Source of the DNA: CBDCWT01 sp965223305
Lineage (GTDB): Bacteria; Planctomycetota; Planctomycetia; Pirellulales; Pirellulaceae
NCBI GenBank assembly: GCA_965223305.1
Contig: CBDCWT010000065.1
Span: 1 to 64,000 of the forward strand
DNA: 64,000 nucleotides
Direction of reading: 5' to 3'
Below the pieces are notes generated by a model that did no database searches, was not told the DNA's origin, and saw only the letters and a list, made by a program, of their open reading frames with translations. The position numbers were made by a program, and so were the translations under genes. Shown here in pieces: positions 28,444 through 38,136 of this stretch (the first letter of the stretch is position 1; the number at the start of each line of letters is the position of its first letter).

Positions 28444-31329
28444 TCAATCCACGTTTGCTGGTGTCAGCTGGCGGGGAGGCTGTGTTTCCGTGTCGCCGGT
28501 TTCGCGATCTTGGTGTAACGAGTAAATCACCAGTGCTTCGGCGGCGTGATTCGCAGCGGGGTACTTCTGACGAGCGTTCGACACCGCTCGATCACGGGCG
28601 TTGTCGTCCGGCTTGTATATCGAATGCAACCGCCGATGTTCGGCCGCTTTCGCTTCGTTGCCGAGCCGAGAATGAATCAGCTGAAGATTGTAGTGGGCAG
28701 TCACGTTCTCAGCATCAATCTGGAGAGTTCGTTCGAACTGTTCTGCGGCTTGTCGCAGCAGCGACTCACGAGCTGCCTTTCGGCTTTGGCCCAGCTCTTG
28801 ATTTGCCCGGTCAAACAACACGGCGCCTAACAGGTTGACGACCTCATAGTCGAGGCCGAAGTCGAACCCACGTTCGATCATCTCGGGAGTCCGTTCATCG
28901 ACAACGCTCCGAAAACTCCGTTCTGCCTCTTCCAAATGTCCTTGCTCGCGGTTGACTACACCGCTAAGCCAAGACAGCGTCCAGCTGGGCGCGGGCGGCT
29001 GGTCGTGTTCTGCGGCCCGCTGGATTGCCGTTACCGCTTCATCAAGCCGGCCCTCACGATGCAGGACCCTGGCCAAATTCAACGGCCCGTCATACCGACC
29101 CAGCCGCTCGACTTCCTCAAAGGCCTGCGCCGCTTGCCGCAGTTCGGCCTTGCCTTTGAGAAACAGGCCGATGCCGTAGTCGTTCCATCGCTCCCAGGCG
29201 GCAATGTCACTCGTCTGAGGAGACTCGGCATCTGCGCGATCGATGGGAAAAGTCACTGTATCTTCCGCCAAGACAGTAATCGGAAGATCGTTGCGATAGG
29301 CCTGGCCGACTTGGTGTCCACGCAGTGGGAGATCGTCTGATCTCGTCGACCGGGCAATGAAATCGGTGTACTGTTTGTCGAACTTGCGGAACATCAACCG
29401 CGCGGTGACTTGAATTGGCTCAGCCACATCGGTTGGAATCGAAAGGCCGTAGTGTACGACGTGGGCAGCTCCCGGCGGGATTTGGTTGTTGTACAGCGGC
29501 ACAAAAATGTCCTGCGCGTTACGCCGGTCGATCCGATTGCCGTCCTGGTCGAGCATGAATACGTTGACAAAGTGTGACCACGGGTCTACTTCTCCCTGAG
29601 CATCTGTTGCACCGCTGCGACCGATAACCCGATCGCCACTTGTCACGGTGACTTCCATCCAGACTTCGTTCGAATCGGCTGTCCCTTGAGTGAACAGGTG
29701 TCCCATCTTCAACGTCCGGATGACTGTTTCCAGCAGATAAGAGCGGCCCGGGACGAGCGGAGGCAGGCTCGGTCGCAGCGGCGCATGCAGTTCACCATCG
29801 ATGGTCCCACCTTCTTTGACACCAAAGATGTCAACCCGCATCACTCCCTCCAAGAATGACTGCTGTGCGTCGACGATGCCTGGCTCATTCCTCCACCAGG
29901 CAATGGCGGTGTTGGCGGATGGAAAGAGGTGGCCGTGGATGCTGGGCTTGGTTGCATCGGCAAAAAGTTGTGCACCAAAATCAGTCGACTCAGCCAGCGG
30001 CATGTGGCAGCCGTTGCAGTTCTCCTCGGCATGCTGTGGATAGTAGAAGCTTCGCGCGCCGTGGCCGGAAACACCGCTCAGCAAGTAAGTGTCATAGTGA
30101 TTCTGACCTCGCAGGAACTCCTTGTAGCCAGTGAGAGCTTCCGGCAGGTGCACCTTGTGGCACACTGAACAGAACTCGGCGGTCTTGTGAAACGGCTTCA
30201 AGAACGTCTGCTTGTGGAATGACGGCTTCGCTTTGACCAAAGTACTATTGATGAACTGCAGCGCTGCATTGTCGCTCGTAGCAAACGGATAGTGGAGCGG
30301 CTCTTCGATTGTATAGTCGGCGTTTCCCAACGTGCTGTTTACGTTCGTGATCGCGTGGCAGGCAGTGCAAGTGATCCCGGCGTGCGCCGTTAGGTCCCCG
30401 ACGTCGTCGTAGTTTGGCTGATCGAAAGCGCCGCTAAAGAACGGTACGGGATCGTGGCAACCAGCACACCACCGCGCTGCTTTGACGTTGCCGTCGCGCT
30501 TCATGGCCACCTCACGGGTCTCGCGAATGCTCGCCAGGTAGGCCGGGTTGTTGAACGAGCTGAAATGGTGCACGCTGTGAAACCAACCGTCGTAGACGTC
30601 CTGGTGGCACTTCTTGCAATAGTCGTCCATCATCAGAGTCTCGGACGGGATGAAGTTTCCCGATGCGGTCCGCGCCAGCGATGGTTCGAAGTATCGCGTA
30701 CCCTCTTTCGGCCCTACGGCGTTCCAGCGTCGAGGATCTTGCGCCTGGAGGATGACCATCCCCAGCACGACAGTCCCCACTGCCGCCCCGTAGATAACAC
30801 CCACGCGCCATTTGATCCGTGGTCCCGCCAAACGATGCAGCCAATAGAGCCAGATCGCCAGCAGCGGGCCGACCACGTGCATCCAGTACACAATCGAGCG
30901 ACTGAGCGGTTGCCTGAGTTCAAAGGATCCCTCGACCCGGACCAGCAGCAGGCCGGTCACCAAGACGATGACTCCGGCCGCGAAGAGAAAGTAGCCGATG
31001 CGGACCGCCCGTCGGTTGCGGCGATGGGCCGACGCCCGCATATGCAAAACACCAAATACCAAGAACGGTACGATCAGCAAGAGCCCCAACCCCAGATGCA
31101 GAATGAACATGCTGAGATAAAAGTGATTCTGGTAGGCCAATCCGTCGCCCCACCGCTGGCTGATCCACTCCAGGCAGGTAATGCTCGCCAGATAGATCGA
31201 GTTGGCGCCGAGCACTGCCACGAGGGCAAATACGACATAAAGCAATTTGCGTAAGCCGGGACCAACCGCGCGCACATACCGCCTCGGTGTCGCCGCCGGC
31301 AAGGCAGCCGCCTTGGGTTCATCAGACAT
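28444..31329 (-). CDS. Membrane multihaem cytochrome c with C-terminal TPRs
   Basis: 961 residues. The N-terminal part has several TM helices (LLYVVFALVAVLGANSIYLA, LGLGLLLIVPFLVFGVLHM, IGYFLFAAGVIVLVTGLLLV, and two more to about residue 200). The periplasmic part carries five CxxCH motifs: CKKCH, CAGCH, CTACH, CSVCH and CNGCH, between about residues 235 and 450. The C-terminal third has TPR-type helical repeats (LNLARVLHREGRLDEAVTAI, LEEAERSFRSVVDE, AEQFERTLQIDAENVTAHYN). The order TM, haem and TPR matches cytochromes of planctomycete surface clusters. It would transfer electrons across the periplasm; the TPRs may bind the neighbouring CRTAC proteins. In line with the CRTAC gene downstream. 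Confidence 0.85.
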   Translation of the reverse strand: MSDEPKAAALPAATPRRYVRAVGPGLRKLLYVVFALVAVLGANSIYLASITCLEWISQRWGDGLAYQNHFYLSMFILHLGLGLLLIVPFLVFGVLHMRASAHRRNRRAVRIGYFLFAAGVIVLVTGLLLVRVEGSFELRQPLSRSIVYWMHVVGPLLAIWLYWLHRLAGPRIKWRVGVIYGAAVGTVVLGMVILQAQDPRRWNAVGPKEGTRYFEPSLARTASGNFIPSETLMMDDYCKKCHQDVYDGWFHSVHHFSSFNNPAYLASIRETREVAMKRDGNVKAARWCAGCHDPVPFFSGAFDQPNYDDVGDLTAHAGITCTACHAITNVNSTLGNADYTIEEPLHYPFATSDNAALQFINSTLVKAKPSFHKQTFLKPFHKTAEFCSVCHKVHLPEALTGYKEFLRGQNHYDTYLLSGVSGHGARSFYYPQHAEENCNGCHMPLAESTDFGAQLFADATKPSIHGHLFPSANTAIAWWRNEPGIVDAQQSFLEGVMRVDIFGVKEGGTIDGELHAPLRPSLPPLVPGRSYLLETVIRTLKMGHLFTQGTADSNEVWMEVTVTSGDRVIGRSGATDAQGEVDPWSHFVNVFMLDQDGNRIDRRNAQDIFVPLYNNQIPPGAAHVVHYGLSIPTDVAEPIQVTARLMFRKFDKQYTDFIARSTRSDDLPLRGHQVGQAYRNDLPITVLAEDTVTFPIDRADAESPQTSDIAAWERWNDYGIGLFLKGKAELRQAAQAFEEVERLGRYDGPLNLARVLHREGRLDEAVTAIQRAAEHDQPPAPSWTLSWLSGVVNREQGHLEEAERSFRSVVDERTPEMIERGFDFGLDYEVVNLLGAVLFDRANQELGQSRKAARESLLRQAAEQFERTLQIDAENVTAHYNLQLIHSRLGNEAKAAEHRRLHSIYKPDDNARDRAVSNARQKYPAANHAAEALVIYSLHQDRETGDTETQPPRQLTPANVD

Positions 31330-31397
31330 GGTCTGGTTCCTAGGTGATCTTCCTAGTTCCCTCGCCCGGCCGGTAGACGAGAGGGATTTGCTCGGTC

Positions 31398-31577
31398 TAA
31401 CCCGAATTATTCATGAGCGATCTGCTGCGAGGTCGTAAGTCCATTCGTGGCTTCGTCATGCTTCACAATTCTCCCTCGACGTATTGCTTCAATACGCCTG
31501 CGGAAGAATTGCTCGCCTTCCTTGCCACGAACGTACTTACAACCTCTCGCGACGATCTTCATGAATAATCCGGGCTA
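31398..31577. repeat. 180-bp palindromic MITE, copy A
   Basis: Begins TAACCCGAATTATTCATGA and ends TCATGAATAATCCGGGCTA, so the ends are inverted repeats of about 19 bases. The whole unit is a quasi-palindrome with a central CGTATTG-CTT-CAATACG hairpin, and no coding frame is credible. It matches the copy at 44289-44468 in the opposite orientation with about 5 differences in 180 bases. It lies upstream of the multihaem cytochrome gene. Confidence 0.8.
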
Positions 31578-31664
31578 AACAAGACCAAAGAGACCGAACG
31601 CTCCTGCTACCCAGTTGGGGTGAGGGCCCGGCGCGCATACAAAGAGATGCATACGTTACAGAAG

Positions 31665-32060
31665 CTACACAGCGCGGCAGCGAGGCGGGCGCTCGATGCG
31701 TCTCGCGTAGCCGACACGGCAGCGAGCATCGGGGCCCCGTCGCAAACGGGTCGGAGCGGTGGCCTGCGTCGCGGGAGCTGCCTGCAACAACGCCGTCCAC
31801 TCCGAGCCGGATGTAGTTGGACTGGGCGGTGGCGTCGGAATCGAACGTTGCCGCCGACAGCTTGGTCCCTGACAGTCAGGGACCGCCGGCAGCGAAGTGG
31901 TGATGCGGTCAGCTCGGTCAGTCGGCATCGCCGACGCGTGCGAACCGCCAACCACCACATAGTCCCCACAACTCGCGACGACCACCGCAGGCGTCACGCT
32001 CAACACGCTCATACAACTCGCGATCGCCAGTGCAAAACTAACCGCGCGCGTGCGGTTCAT
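31665..32060 (-). CDS. Small secreted Cys/Pro-rich protein
   Basis: 131 residues from ATG 32060 (MNRTRAVSFALAIASCMSVL), a signal peptide ending near VVVASCGDY. The mature part has CGDYVVVGG, then CQGPSCRRQ and a Pro-rich stretch (TPPPSPTTS). Small secreted proteins with a CGDY start and a C-x-G-P-x-C motif followed by Pro are familiar in planctomycetes, but have no known function. It is between the FG-GAP/TPR gene and the multihaem cytochrome on the same strand. No ribosome site stands out, and the C-terminal 40 residues are low-complexity, so confidence is moderate. Confidence 0.5.
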   Translation of the reverse strand: MNRTRAVSFALAIASCMSVLSVTPAVVVASCGDYVVVGGSHASAMPTDRADRITTSLPAVPDCQGPSCRRQRSIPTPPPSPTTSGSEWTALLQAAPATQATAPTRLRRGPDARCRVGYARRIERPPRCRAV

Positions 32061-32334
32061 ACTGACTTGGAGTGGCTGAAACATGAGCAACGCCTGGTTG
32101 GAATCCACCGACGACGACCAACTCACTATAAGACGGCCCACCTTTTCCGTCAAACTCGAAAGCCGCCAGTGCTGCCTGTGGTACTGATAGTCAAAAGTCT
32201 TCGCGACGTGCCCCCCTCATCCGGCCTGCGGCCACCTTCTTCCCGGCGGGGAGAAGGACTTTGCTGGGATGCTCAGGCTGACATGGGCTCCTCCTGCCAC
32301 GCCAGCCAACAGTGTCATCAGCCGTCACAAGGCT

Positions 32335-35300
32335 TCATTGACCGCCTCCCGTAGCAACAGGCTCCGCAACCCGCCGCCAATATCGCCGCGCGTCCGCTCG
32401 CCGTCTCTGGTATTCCCGCAGGTAACGACGGTAGTCTTCCGAACTCGGCCCATCCTCTATGTACGGATATGAGGACATATCCACAAAGGGCAACGGTTCT
32501 ACGGACTGACCGTAGATCGTGTTCAGGTCGGCATCCTTGTCCCAACCAACGTTGTGCAAGATGAAGTCTCTTTGCCATCCCGGCGGTGGGTCCTCCGCAG
32601 GCGCGAGAAAGCTGACCGCCAGCTCGTCCCCGGAAGCCAACACAACGAGCTTGTCATCGGTCTGCGACAACAGCTCTGTCACCTGACCGTACCGTGTGAA
32701 GTAACCCTGCATCGGCGGCCACTTGGCGTCAGTCGTCACTTGTTCGTAGTCGTAGAACGCCGGAGCTCGCGGACCTTGGGGCACGGCCCGCGAAAAGCCG
32801 CGATAGCGGAGCTCCGCCGAGTCGATACTCAACGGCGTCACCCTTAACTGGGCGGCGGGCTCGTCGACAGTAAAGAAAACTCGGTCCCAGTAGATCTGCG
32901 CGCTCGTCGTAATCCGCAGGCGAAAGTCATCCGTCAAAAACGCGCTGGACAGGTCGACGACAATCGTCTTGGTCTTACCGCCGGGGAACCCCATGTAGGG
33001 AACGACCTCGCGCCAGTCTCCATGGCCATCGGGAACCTGAATCGATGGGGGCCGGGGCGGTGCCAGATCTGCGTCCTGCGAGATGGCGATGTTCAACGAT
33101 GTATCCGTCGGATAAATCCAACCGGTCAGGAAGAGTAAAACCTGCTCCGGAGCGTCCAGCTTTCCAAGATCCAGCTCCAGAAAATGCTCGTCGACCAAGC
33201 CTGGCAGCAGGTTTCGTTCGAATCCCTGAAAGAACTTTCCGTCCGCTGCGCAAACCAAGTCGAGGACATCGCGGCCGTGCTTGTCGCGAGCCGCCACCGG
33301 CACTCGACGATCCTGCGCGGTGTGGATCTTGTGCTTGGCAATCGACGCGGGACCGACCTTCTCGTTGGAGAAGACAGACACCTCCGCCGGATGGTCGACG
33401 GCCAACAACTGAATCTGGTCGAAGTAGGCGGCTTCCCACAGCTCTTCGGTTACCCGTAGCTCGTAGCGTCCATCGGCCGCCTTCAGCTGGTCACCGTTAA
33501 CCAGCAAGTACTCCCAGGGCCGCGACGGCGCCAGCTCTCCCTCGGCCACCTGCAATCCGAGCGGCGCAGCCCAGAGCAGGTCAGTCACAAAGGAAAAACG
33601 AGCTCCGTCCCAGGCGAAGAGGTAAGGACAGGAACCCTTCAATTCCATCGGTTCGCAGACCGACTGACTGGCCTGCGGCGTCACAATGGCCTGCGGGATT
33701 CCGTTGGTCCAGAGGAAACGCAGCACATCCGCGCCGCGACTCGGCCCAAGCCCAAAGTGTGTGATCGGCCGCTCGACAACCTGCGCCTGATAGCTCATCC
33801 CGGCTCGGACTTCGAGCAGGCTTCCAATACCGTTGTGGTTGACCTTCCCCTTGTTGTCCACCTGGCCCAGCGCTCGAACTTGCAACCACGGGTTCTGATT
33901 GCCCCCATCATTCCTGTAGAGAGTGACACCACCCCCTGTCAGCACCGCCAGATCCTGGTCGCCGTCGTTGTCGATGTCTCCGACATCACAACTGATCACC
34001 GCTCCGGGTGACAGCCCGAGGTCTTCGGCCGCGACAAACCGCCCGTCACCGATTCCCCGGTGCACCTCAACCGAGCCACCCCCCCAGGCCAACAGATCGC
34101 GATAGCTATCGTTGTCAAAGTCCCAAGTTCTGACCACCTCCGTGGTTGCGGAGCTGATCGGCTCGGTGCGCAGCTGCCGTACGCTGCCGTTGGGGGCCGA
34201 TGCCGTTTGAGTCAAACGGAGTCCGTCACCTCCCGCCGTACAAAGGTCCCATGAAAGGTTCCCGTCCGCATCCAGCAGCGCCACGGAGCGCACCGCTTGA
34301 AAATCGTCGAACGACTCGTCGAAAGGTACCCAGCGGAAATTGCCGTGCCTAAGGTTCTCCAGATAGCCGAACTCGGACCCTGAACTGGAAGCGATCACGT
34401 CGATGTCAACATCGTGGTCCCAGTCGACCGCGACCAGAGAAGTAATCTCCACGGCATCGTCCGGCAGCAGCGAAAACTCGCTGACATCCGCAAACGCAAG
34501 CCTCCCTTCGGCACGCAGCGCCTTGAGCCCGCCACCTGTCGAGACCACCAAGTCCAGATCGCTGTCGTGGTCGAAGTCCACCAGGATGCCAGTTGTGACG
34601 TCGCGGATCGAGAGCTGTGGCTGCTGCACGATCTGGAACTCCCGCGATCCAGATTCCGCGTCCCAGTCATTACGGAGCACGGTCACGCCATGCGCGCCGT
34701 ATACGACGACGTCGGCATCCGCATCGAACTGCTCACCCTCTTTCGCGGAATCAACAACCGCTTGGCGGCTTCGATCGTGATCCAGGTCGGCGGCAAGCAG
34801 TCCCACGCAGCCGGTGGGAAGCTCGACAGACGTCAATCGCTGCCAACTTCCTTGCTCAGTTTGCCGGAGCACCAGCAGATGGTCATCGCGAAGCACCAAG
34901 AGATCCAGTCGCTCGTCCAGGTCGACATCGACAAGTCGCAGCTGGAGGTACGGTCCAGCAGGCAACTCGGCCACTTCGGCAAACGGCGTAAAGCTGACGG
35001 TCGGTGGATCGAGCTCGGCAGCAGGCGGCTCGACTTTCCGCAACAACGCATCGCTGAACTGGCGTACGACAAACTCTAAGGGATGTGGGTGCAGTTGCCG
35101 CGCGTCACTCTTAGTCATGTCGTCGTTTCGCATCGCATTCATGAATGCCCGCCGTACGGTCCTGGTGACAGCCGACCAGTTCTCCTCCTCGGCAGCTGCG
35201 ATCGCGTCATCCGCGAACTGTAACAGGTCGTAGCGACTCTTACGCTGCAACGGGGCGATCGTCTGCTTGGCAGCGGCCAGCGTCTTGGCAACCTCCGGGT

Positions 35301-35979
35301 CCTGCCGCTGAGCTTGAACCAACAGCCACTCGGGTAGCAAGAACAGATTCTCTGGTGCGAGCTGGTAGGCGGCACGCAGCGCTTCATAGCCTGCGTCCGT
35401 CTGATCTCCCCAGCTCTTGCCGGCCTCGAACAAGCCGAACTGGTAGACGATGTTGCGAGGATCCAACCGCGCCGCCTCGCTGAGAGAGTCCAGTGCGACA
35501 CTCAACTCGGCAGCGGTGTCCGTCGCCTTTCCCGTTTCGATGCTTTTGAGAGAAGCCCGCGCTTTCAGCCAGTGGGTGACTGCCGAATCCGGCTCCAGGC
35601 GAGCGAGCTGTTGCAGCGCTTCGTCCACCTGTGAACGGTCCGCTCGGCCCTCCTCATAGGCCAGCAGCTGGCTAATTGCTAGGTTGCGCGGCCCCAACAC
35701 CTCGTTCGGCAGCTGGGCCGAGAGCTCGGCAAAGGCAGCAGCTGCGGCATCCAAGTTGTTGTTCTCGAGTTGGCCGACTGCGCGATTGGCGAGCCGCACC
35801 AAGTCCCCAAGCGGTTCAGTGGGAGTGTCCGCCGGGGAACGATCGCCGGCAGCAGTCCCGGGCGGATCGGGCGGCAACGGCGGAGGATCGTCCCGCGAGC
35901 CCCGGTTAATAACGGTGAAGAACCCGATCAATCCCGCCGCTAGTAGGCACGCGGCCAGTATGAGCTTACTGCGATCCAT
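32335..35979 (-). CDS. Large exported FG-GAP/VCBS protein with N-terminal TPR-like repeats
   Basis: About 1214 residues from ATG 35979 (MDRSKLILAACLLAAGLIGF), which places the TM/signal segment at the N-terminus; a longer frame from 36054 is possible. After a Pro-rich linker there are TPR-like helices (AAAAFAELSAQLPNEVLGPR, LSEAARLDPRNIVYQFGLFE, EALRAAYQLAPENLFLLPEW), then FG-GAP/VCBS repeats with D-x-D-x-D loops (DVDLDERLDLLVLR, VDFDHDSDLDLVVST, DWDHDVDIDVIAS, GDIDNDGDQDLAVLTGG) and a UnbV-like segment (ERPITHFGLG). The C-terminal 400 residues have no clear family. It is the first gene of the minus-strand surface block and is related in domain content to the CRTAC protein at the other end of the block. 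Confidence 0.8.
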   Translation of the reverse strand: MDRSKLILAACLLAAGLIGFFTVINRGSRDDPPPLPPDPPGTAAGDRSPADTPTEPLGDLVRLANRAVGQLENNNLDAAAAAFAELSAQLPNEVLGPRNLAISQLLAYEEGRADRSQVDEALQQLARLEPDSAVTHWLKARASLKSIETGKATDTAAELSVALDSLSEAARLDPRNIVYQFGLFEAGKSWGDQTDAGYEALRAAYQLAPENLFLLPEWLLVQAQRQDPEVAKTLAAAKQTIAPLQRKSRYDLLQFADDAIAAAEEENWSAVTRTVRRAFMNAMRNDDMTKSDARQLHPHPLEFVVRQFSDALLRKVEPPAAELDPPTVSFTPFAEVAELPAGPYLQLRLVDVDLDERLDLLVLRDDHLLVLRQTEQGSWQRLTSVELPTGCVGLLAADLDHDRSRQAVVDSAKEGEQFDADADVVVYGAHGVTVLRNDWDAESGSREFQIVQQPQLSIRDVTTGILVDFDHDSDLDLVVSTGGGLKALRAEGRLAFADVSEFSLLPDDAVEITSLVAVDWDHDVDIDVIASSSGSEFGYLENLRHGNFRWVPFDESFDDFQAVRSVALLDADGNLSWDLCTAGGDGLRLTQTASAPNGSVRQLRTEPISSATTEVVRTWDFDNDSYRDLLAWGGGSVEVHRGIGDGRFVAAEDLGLSPGAVISCDVGDIDNDGDQDLAVLTGGGVTLYRNDGGNQNPWLQVRALGQVDNKGKVNHNGIGSLLEVRAGMSYQAQVVERPITHFGLGPSRGADVLRFLWTNGIPQAIVTPQASQSVCEPMELKGSCPYLFAWDGARFSFVTDLLWAAPLGLQVAEGELAPSRPWEYLLVNGDQLKAADGRYELRVTEELWEAAYFDQIQLLAVDHPAEVSVFSNEKVGPASIAKHKIHTAQDRRVPVAARDKHGRDVLDLVCAADGKFFQGFERNLLPGLVDEHFLELDLGKLDAPEQVLLFLTGWIYPTDTSLNIAISQDADLAPPRPPSIQVPDGHGDWREVVPYMGFPGGKTKTIVVDLSSAFLTDDFRLRITTSAQIYWDRVFFTVDEPAAQLRVTPLSIDSAELRYRGFSRAVPQGPRAPAFYDYEQVTTDAKWPPMQGYFTRYGQVTELLSQTDDKLVVLASGDELAVSFLAPAEDPPPGWQRDFILHNVGWDKDADLNTIYGQSVEPLPFVDMSSYPYIEDGPSSEDYRRYLREYQRRRADARRYWRRVAEPVATGGGQ

Positions 35980-36208
35980 CTGCGCTGTCTCGGAGTTTGT
36001 CTCTGGTTGGCCAGGAGTTGAGAGCCTAGTCAGTCCGCTCGCAGGTCGATTCACCGGCTCGAGCGTCGCCCGGGCCCTCGAGCTGAAATACGCGAGGGCC
36101 GTGTTTTAGGTTCGCGCGCCCGTTCGCAGCCCAGAGCCTAGCTCCAATTCGCTGCTGTCGGCAAGGGCGAACTCGCCTGTGCAGGTAGTTGGCTCGCTAG
36201 TCGTAGTC

Positions 36209-36389
36209 GTAGGCCGGGACAAGCGGCAGGAAAGATGGTGGCTTCTGACAAGAGGTGATGCCGCGCCGTTCCGGCGGCACCAGGTTCGATGCACTTCGTG
36301 TTGAGTGCTCACCGGCGCGTGCCGGAACTGCGCGGCGGGGAAATCGTACGCTGGTGGAAGCTTCTTTTGCGCCGCTTGTTCCGGCCTAC
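36209..36389. repeat. MITE-like element with GTAGGCCGGRACAAGCGGC ends (copy 1)
   Basis: Begins GTAGGCCGGGACAAGCGGC and ends GCCGCTTGTTCCGGCCTAC, inverted repeats of 19 bases with one difference. The 181-bp interior has no coding capacity. A diverged copy with similar ends and some shared interior (GCGCCGTTCCGGC, GCGCGGCGGG) is at 56442-56620. A further free right end (CCGCTTGTTCCGGCCTAC) is at 36405-36422. Confidence 0.7.
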
Positions 36390-36454
36390 TACCCTCTTCT
36401 AGCTCCGCTTGTTCCGGCCTACCCCTGCGGGGGCTGTATAGCTTTGCAATCCAC

Positions 36455-36775
36455 CAAACTCTGGCGAGTTCGGCTACGCTCCAAATCAGCCGCTGGGCGT
36501 TAGCCCACGGTTCCCAGCGAGACCGACGCGAAAGCGTCCGCCGATTAATGTAGCAGGCACACTCCGTGTGCCGTCCGCCACAAGCAGAGTAACGATACGT
36601 GAGCAAACGGCTCGGCGGGAGCCTCGCCCTCCCGAACGTCGACTGTTGCAGCGCGACGGCGGCCCGGGGGAGGGCTCCCCCCTCTCCGGCCCTGCGGGCC
36701 GACTCTCCCCGAGGGGGAGAGTGAAGAGAGACGAAATCACGCACTAAACTAAAAGCTGCACGACCTCTGCGGAGT
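36455..36775. repeat. Composite dispersed repeat, copy 3
   Basis: Contains ACTCTGGCGAGTTCGGCTAC (from 36461), CAGCCGCTGGGCGTTAGCC (near 36488), AGCCTCGCCCTCCCGAACGTC-type sequence (near 36623), a G/C palindrome of the CTCCCCC-GGGGGAG kind (36662-36720) and AAAAGCTGCACGACCTC (near 36750). The same series builds the repeats at 24333-26475 and 46905-48560. No gene is supported in the 36055-36800 spacer. Confidence 0.6.
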
Positions 36776-36800
36776 GGGTGTAGTAGCGCTGCTGGGTCTG

Positions 36801-38030
36801 CTACGAATCGTCCTTCAGGCCGAGGCGGCTGACCCAGTTTCCGCGCCGTTTTTTCTGATTGCTTTGTTTGCCATCATCCTGCTCCAGGACAGCCTGCTGG
36901 CTCTCGAGGCTGCGGGCTTTTTCGTCCAGTTCGATTCGGTCCCGGGCGAACTTCGCGCGTTCCACCGAGATTTCGACCTCCGCTTGACGCAGCTTCTCTC
37001 GCCACTCGTCCTGCAACCGCTTGAGGTTTTCCCGTTCTTGATGAATCAGCTCGTCATGATCGAGCACCTCGCCAATTGCCGCAGCACCCACCGCCATGTC
37101 ACCGAGGTTGCTCGATTGATTTGCGAGCAAGCGTTGGAGTTCCTCGATTTCAGCATCTTTCTCCGCAACGACCTGATCGGTGATCTTGATCGCGCCTTCA
37201 ATGGTGAGGCGGGCACTAACCTGCTCGGCGTCCTCCGACTCGGACTCGGAATCCGACTCCATCTGCTGCATCAGCTCCAGCTTCTGCGTTTCCCAATCAA
37301 ACCCAGCGGGCTCACCCACCTCGGACGACTGCGCAGCGCGGCCTCGCTGGGCAAGCAAGCCTTTGTTTTCATCGGTGAGCTTCTCGTTTTGCAGCTTGAG
37401 CTCCCGCAGCTCTTGAACCGCCATTTCAAACCGTTCCCTCAGCTCCTCGTCCGTGCCAGCATCCTCGGTCGACGCCGCGTTAGAAACCGTCTCCAGCTGT
37501 TCTTGCAGCGCGGCATGTTCGCGTTCGAGACGATCGACTTCCTCCAACAGTCTGGCGACCTCAGATTCATCGTCCTGCTGGCGCTGGCTGGCCACAGCTT
37601 CCAGTTCGGTCGTCTTGGAGGCGAGCAGGTCGAAGCTCTGAGCGAGCTCCGTCTTCTGCCGCGTCAGCTTGTTGCGTTCCTCGGCCAGTTCGTGCCGCTG
37701 GGCGGCCACTGTGTCGTCGTGGTGGCTGGCCAAGCGAAGCAGAATGTTGGCTTGTTCGCGTAGAATCGCCTCGACGTCACGAAACCGCCCGCGTTGCTCT
37801 TCTAGCAGAGTACGCGCTGCCTCGCGGAAATCGGCGGGCCGGTGCTGCGGCTTGTCCGCTGATACTTCGTCGACGACAGGTTGTTCCTTGGTCTCGGCCA
37901 CAAGCAATCTGCCTTCGCGTAGGAACAGCGCCGCGTCACACCCGTGTTGAACGCACGACGTGTGGCACGGAATGACAACCAAAAGGGACGGTTCTTGCGG
38001 AGAAGGACCCCCGAGCGCGCGGCCGCACAT
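36801..38030 (-). CDS. Long coiled-coil cytoplasmic protein
   Basis: 409 residues, strongly charged, almost entirely heptad-like from about residue 75 to 385 (for example ERNKLTRQKTELAQSFDLLA, EVDRLEREHAALQEQLETV, LRELKLQNEKLTDENKGLL, LKRLQDEWREKLRQAEVEI). It ends with a basic/aromatic tail (KKRRGNWVSRLGLKDDS) that recurs in planctomycete coiled-coil proteins. There is no signal peptide in a convincing position; the first 40 residues look atypical, so the true start may be downstream near VAETKEQPVVDEVSADKPQ. Function unknown; a structural or scaffold role is likely. Confidence 0.65.
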   Translation of the reverse strand: MCGRALGGPSPQEPSLLVVIPCHTSCVQHGCDAALFLREGRLLVAETKEQPVVDEVSADKPQHRPADFREAARTLLEEQRGRFRDVEAILREQANILLRLASHHDDTVAAQRHELAEERNKLTRQKTELAQSFDLLASKTTELEAVASQRQQDDESEVARLLEEVDRLEREHAALQEQLETVSNAASTEDAGTDEELRERFEMAVQELRELKLQNEKLTDENKGLLAQRGRAAQSSEVGEPAGFDWETQKLELMQQMESDSESESEDAEQVSARLTIEGAIKITDQVVAEKDAEIEELQRLLANQSSNLGDMAVGAAAIGEVLDHDELIHQERENLKRLQDEWREKLRQAEVEISVERAKFARDRIELDEKARSLESQQAVLEQDDGKQSNQKKRRGNWVSRLGLKDDS

Positions 38031-38136
38031 CTCTGGGTCCAGTATTCCTATACGTTAGAACGAGCTACTCGTCAAAAGCGCCGCGAGCACCCCGTATCGA
38101 GTAAAACGGGTGGGAGGGTTGCGAGGCCTGTAACCC

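Noticed and set aside
30454..31254. Plus-strand 266-residue frame
   Set aside because: Antisense to the multihaem cytochrome, which has clear CxxCH motifs.
36774..37763. Plus-strand 329-residue frame
   Set aside because: Antisense to the coiled-coil protein; its Leu-rich look comes from reversed heptads.
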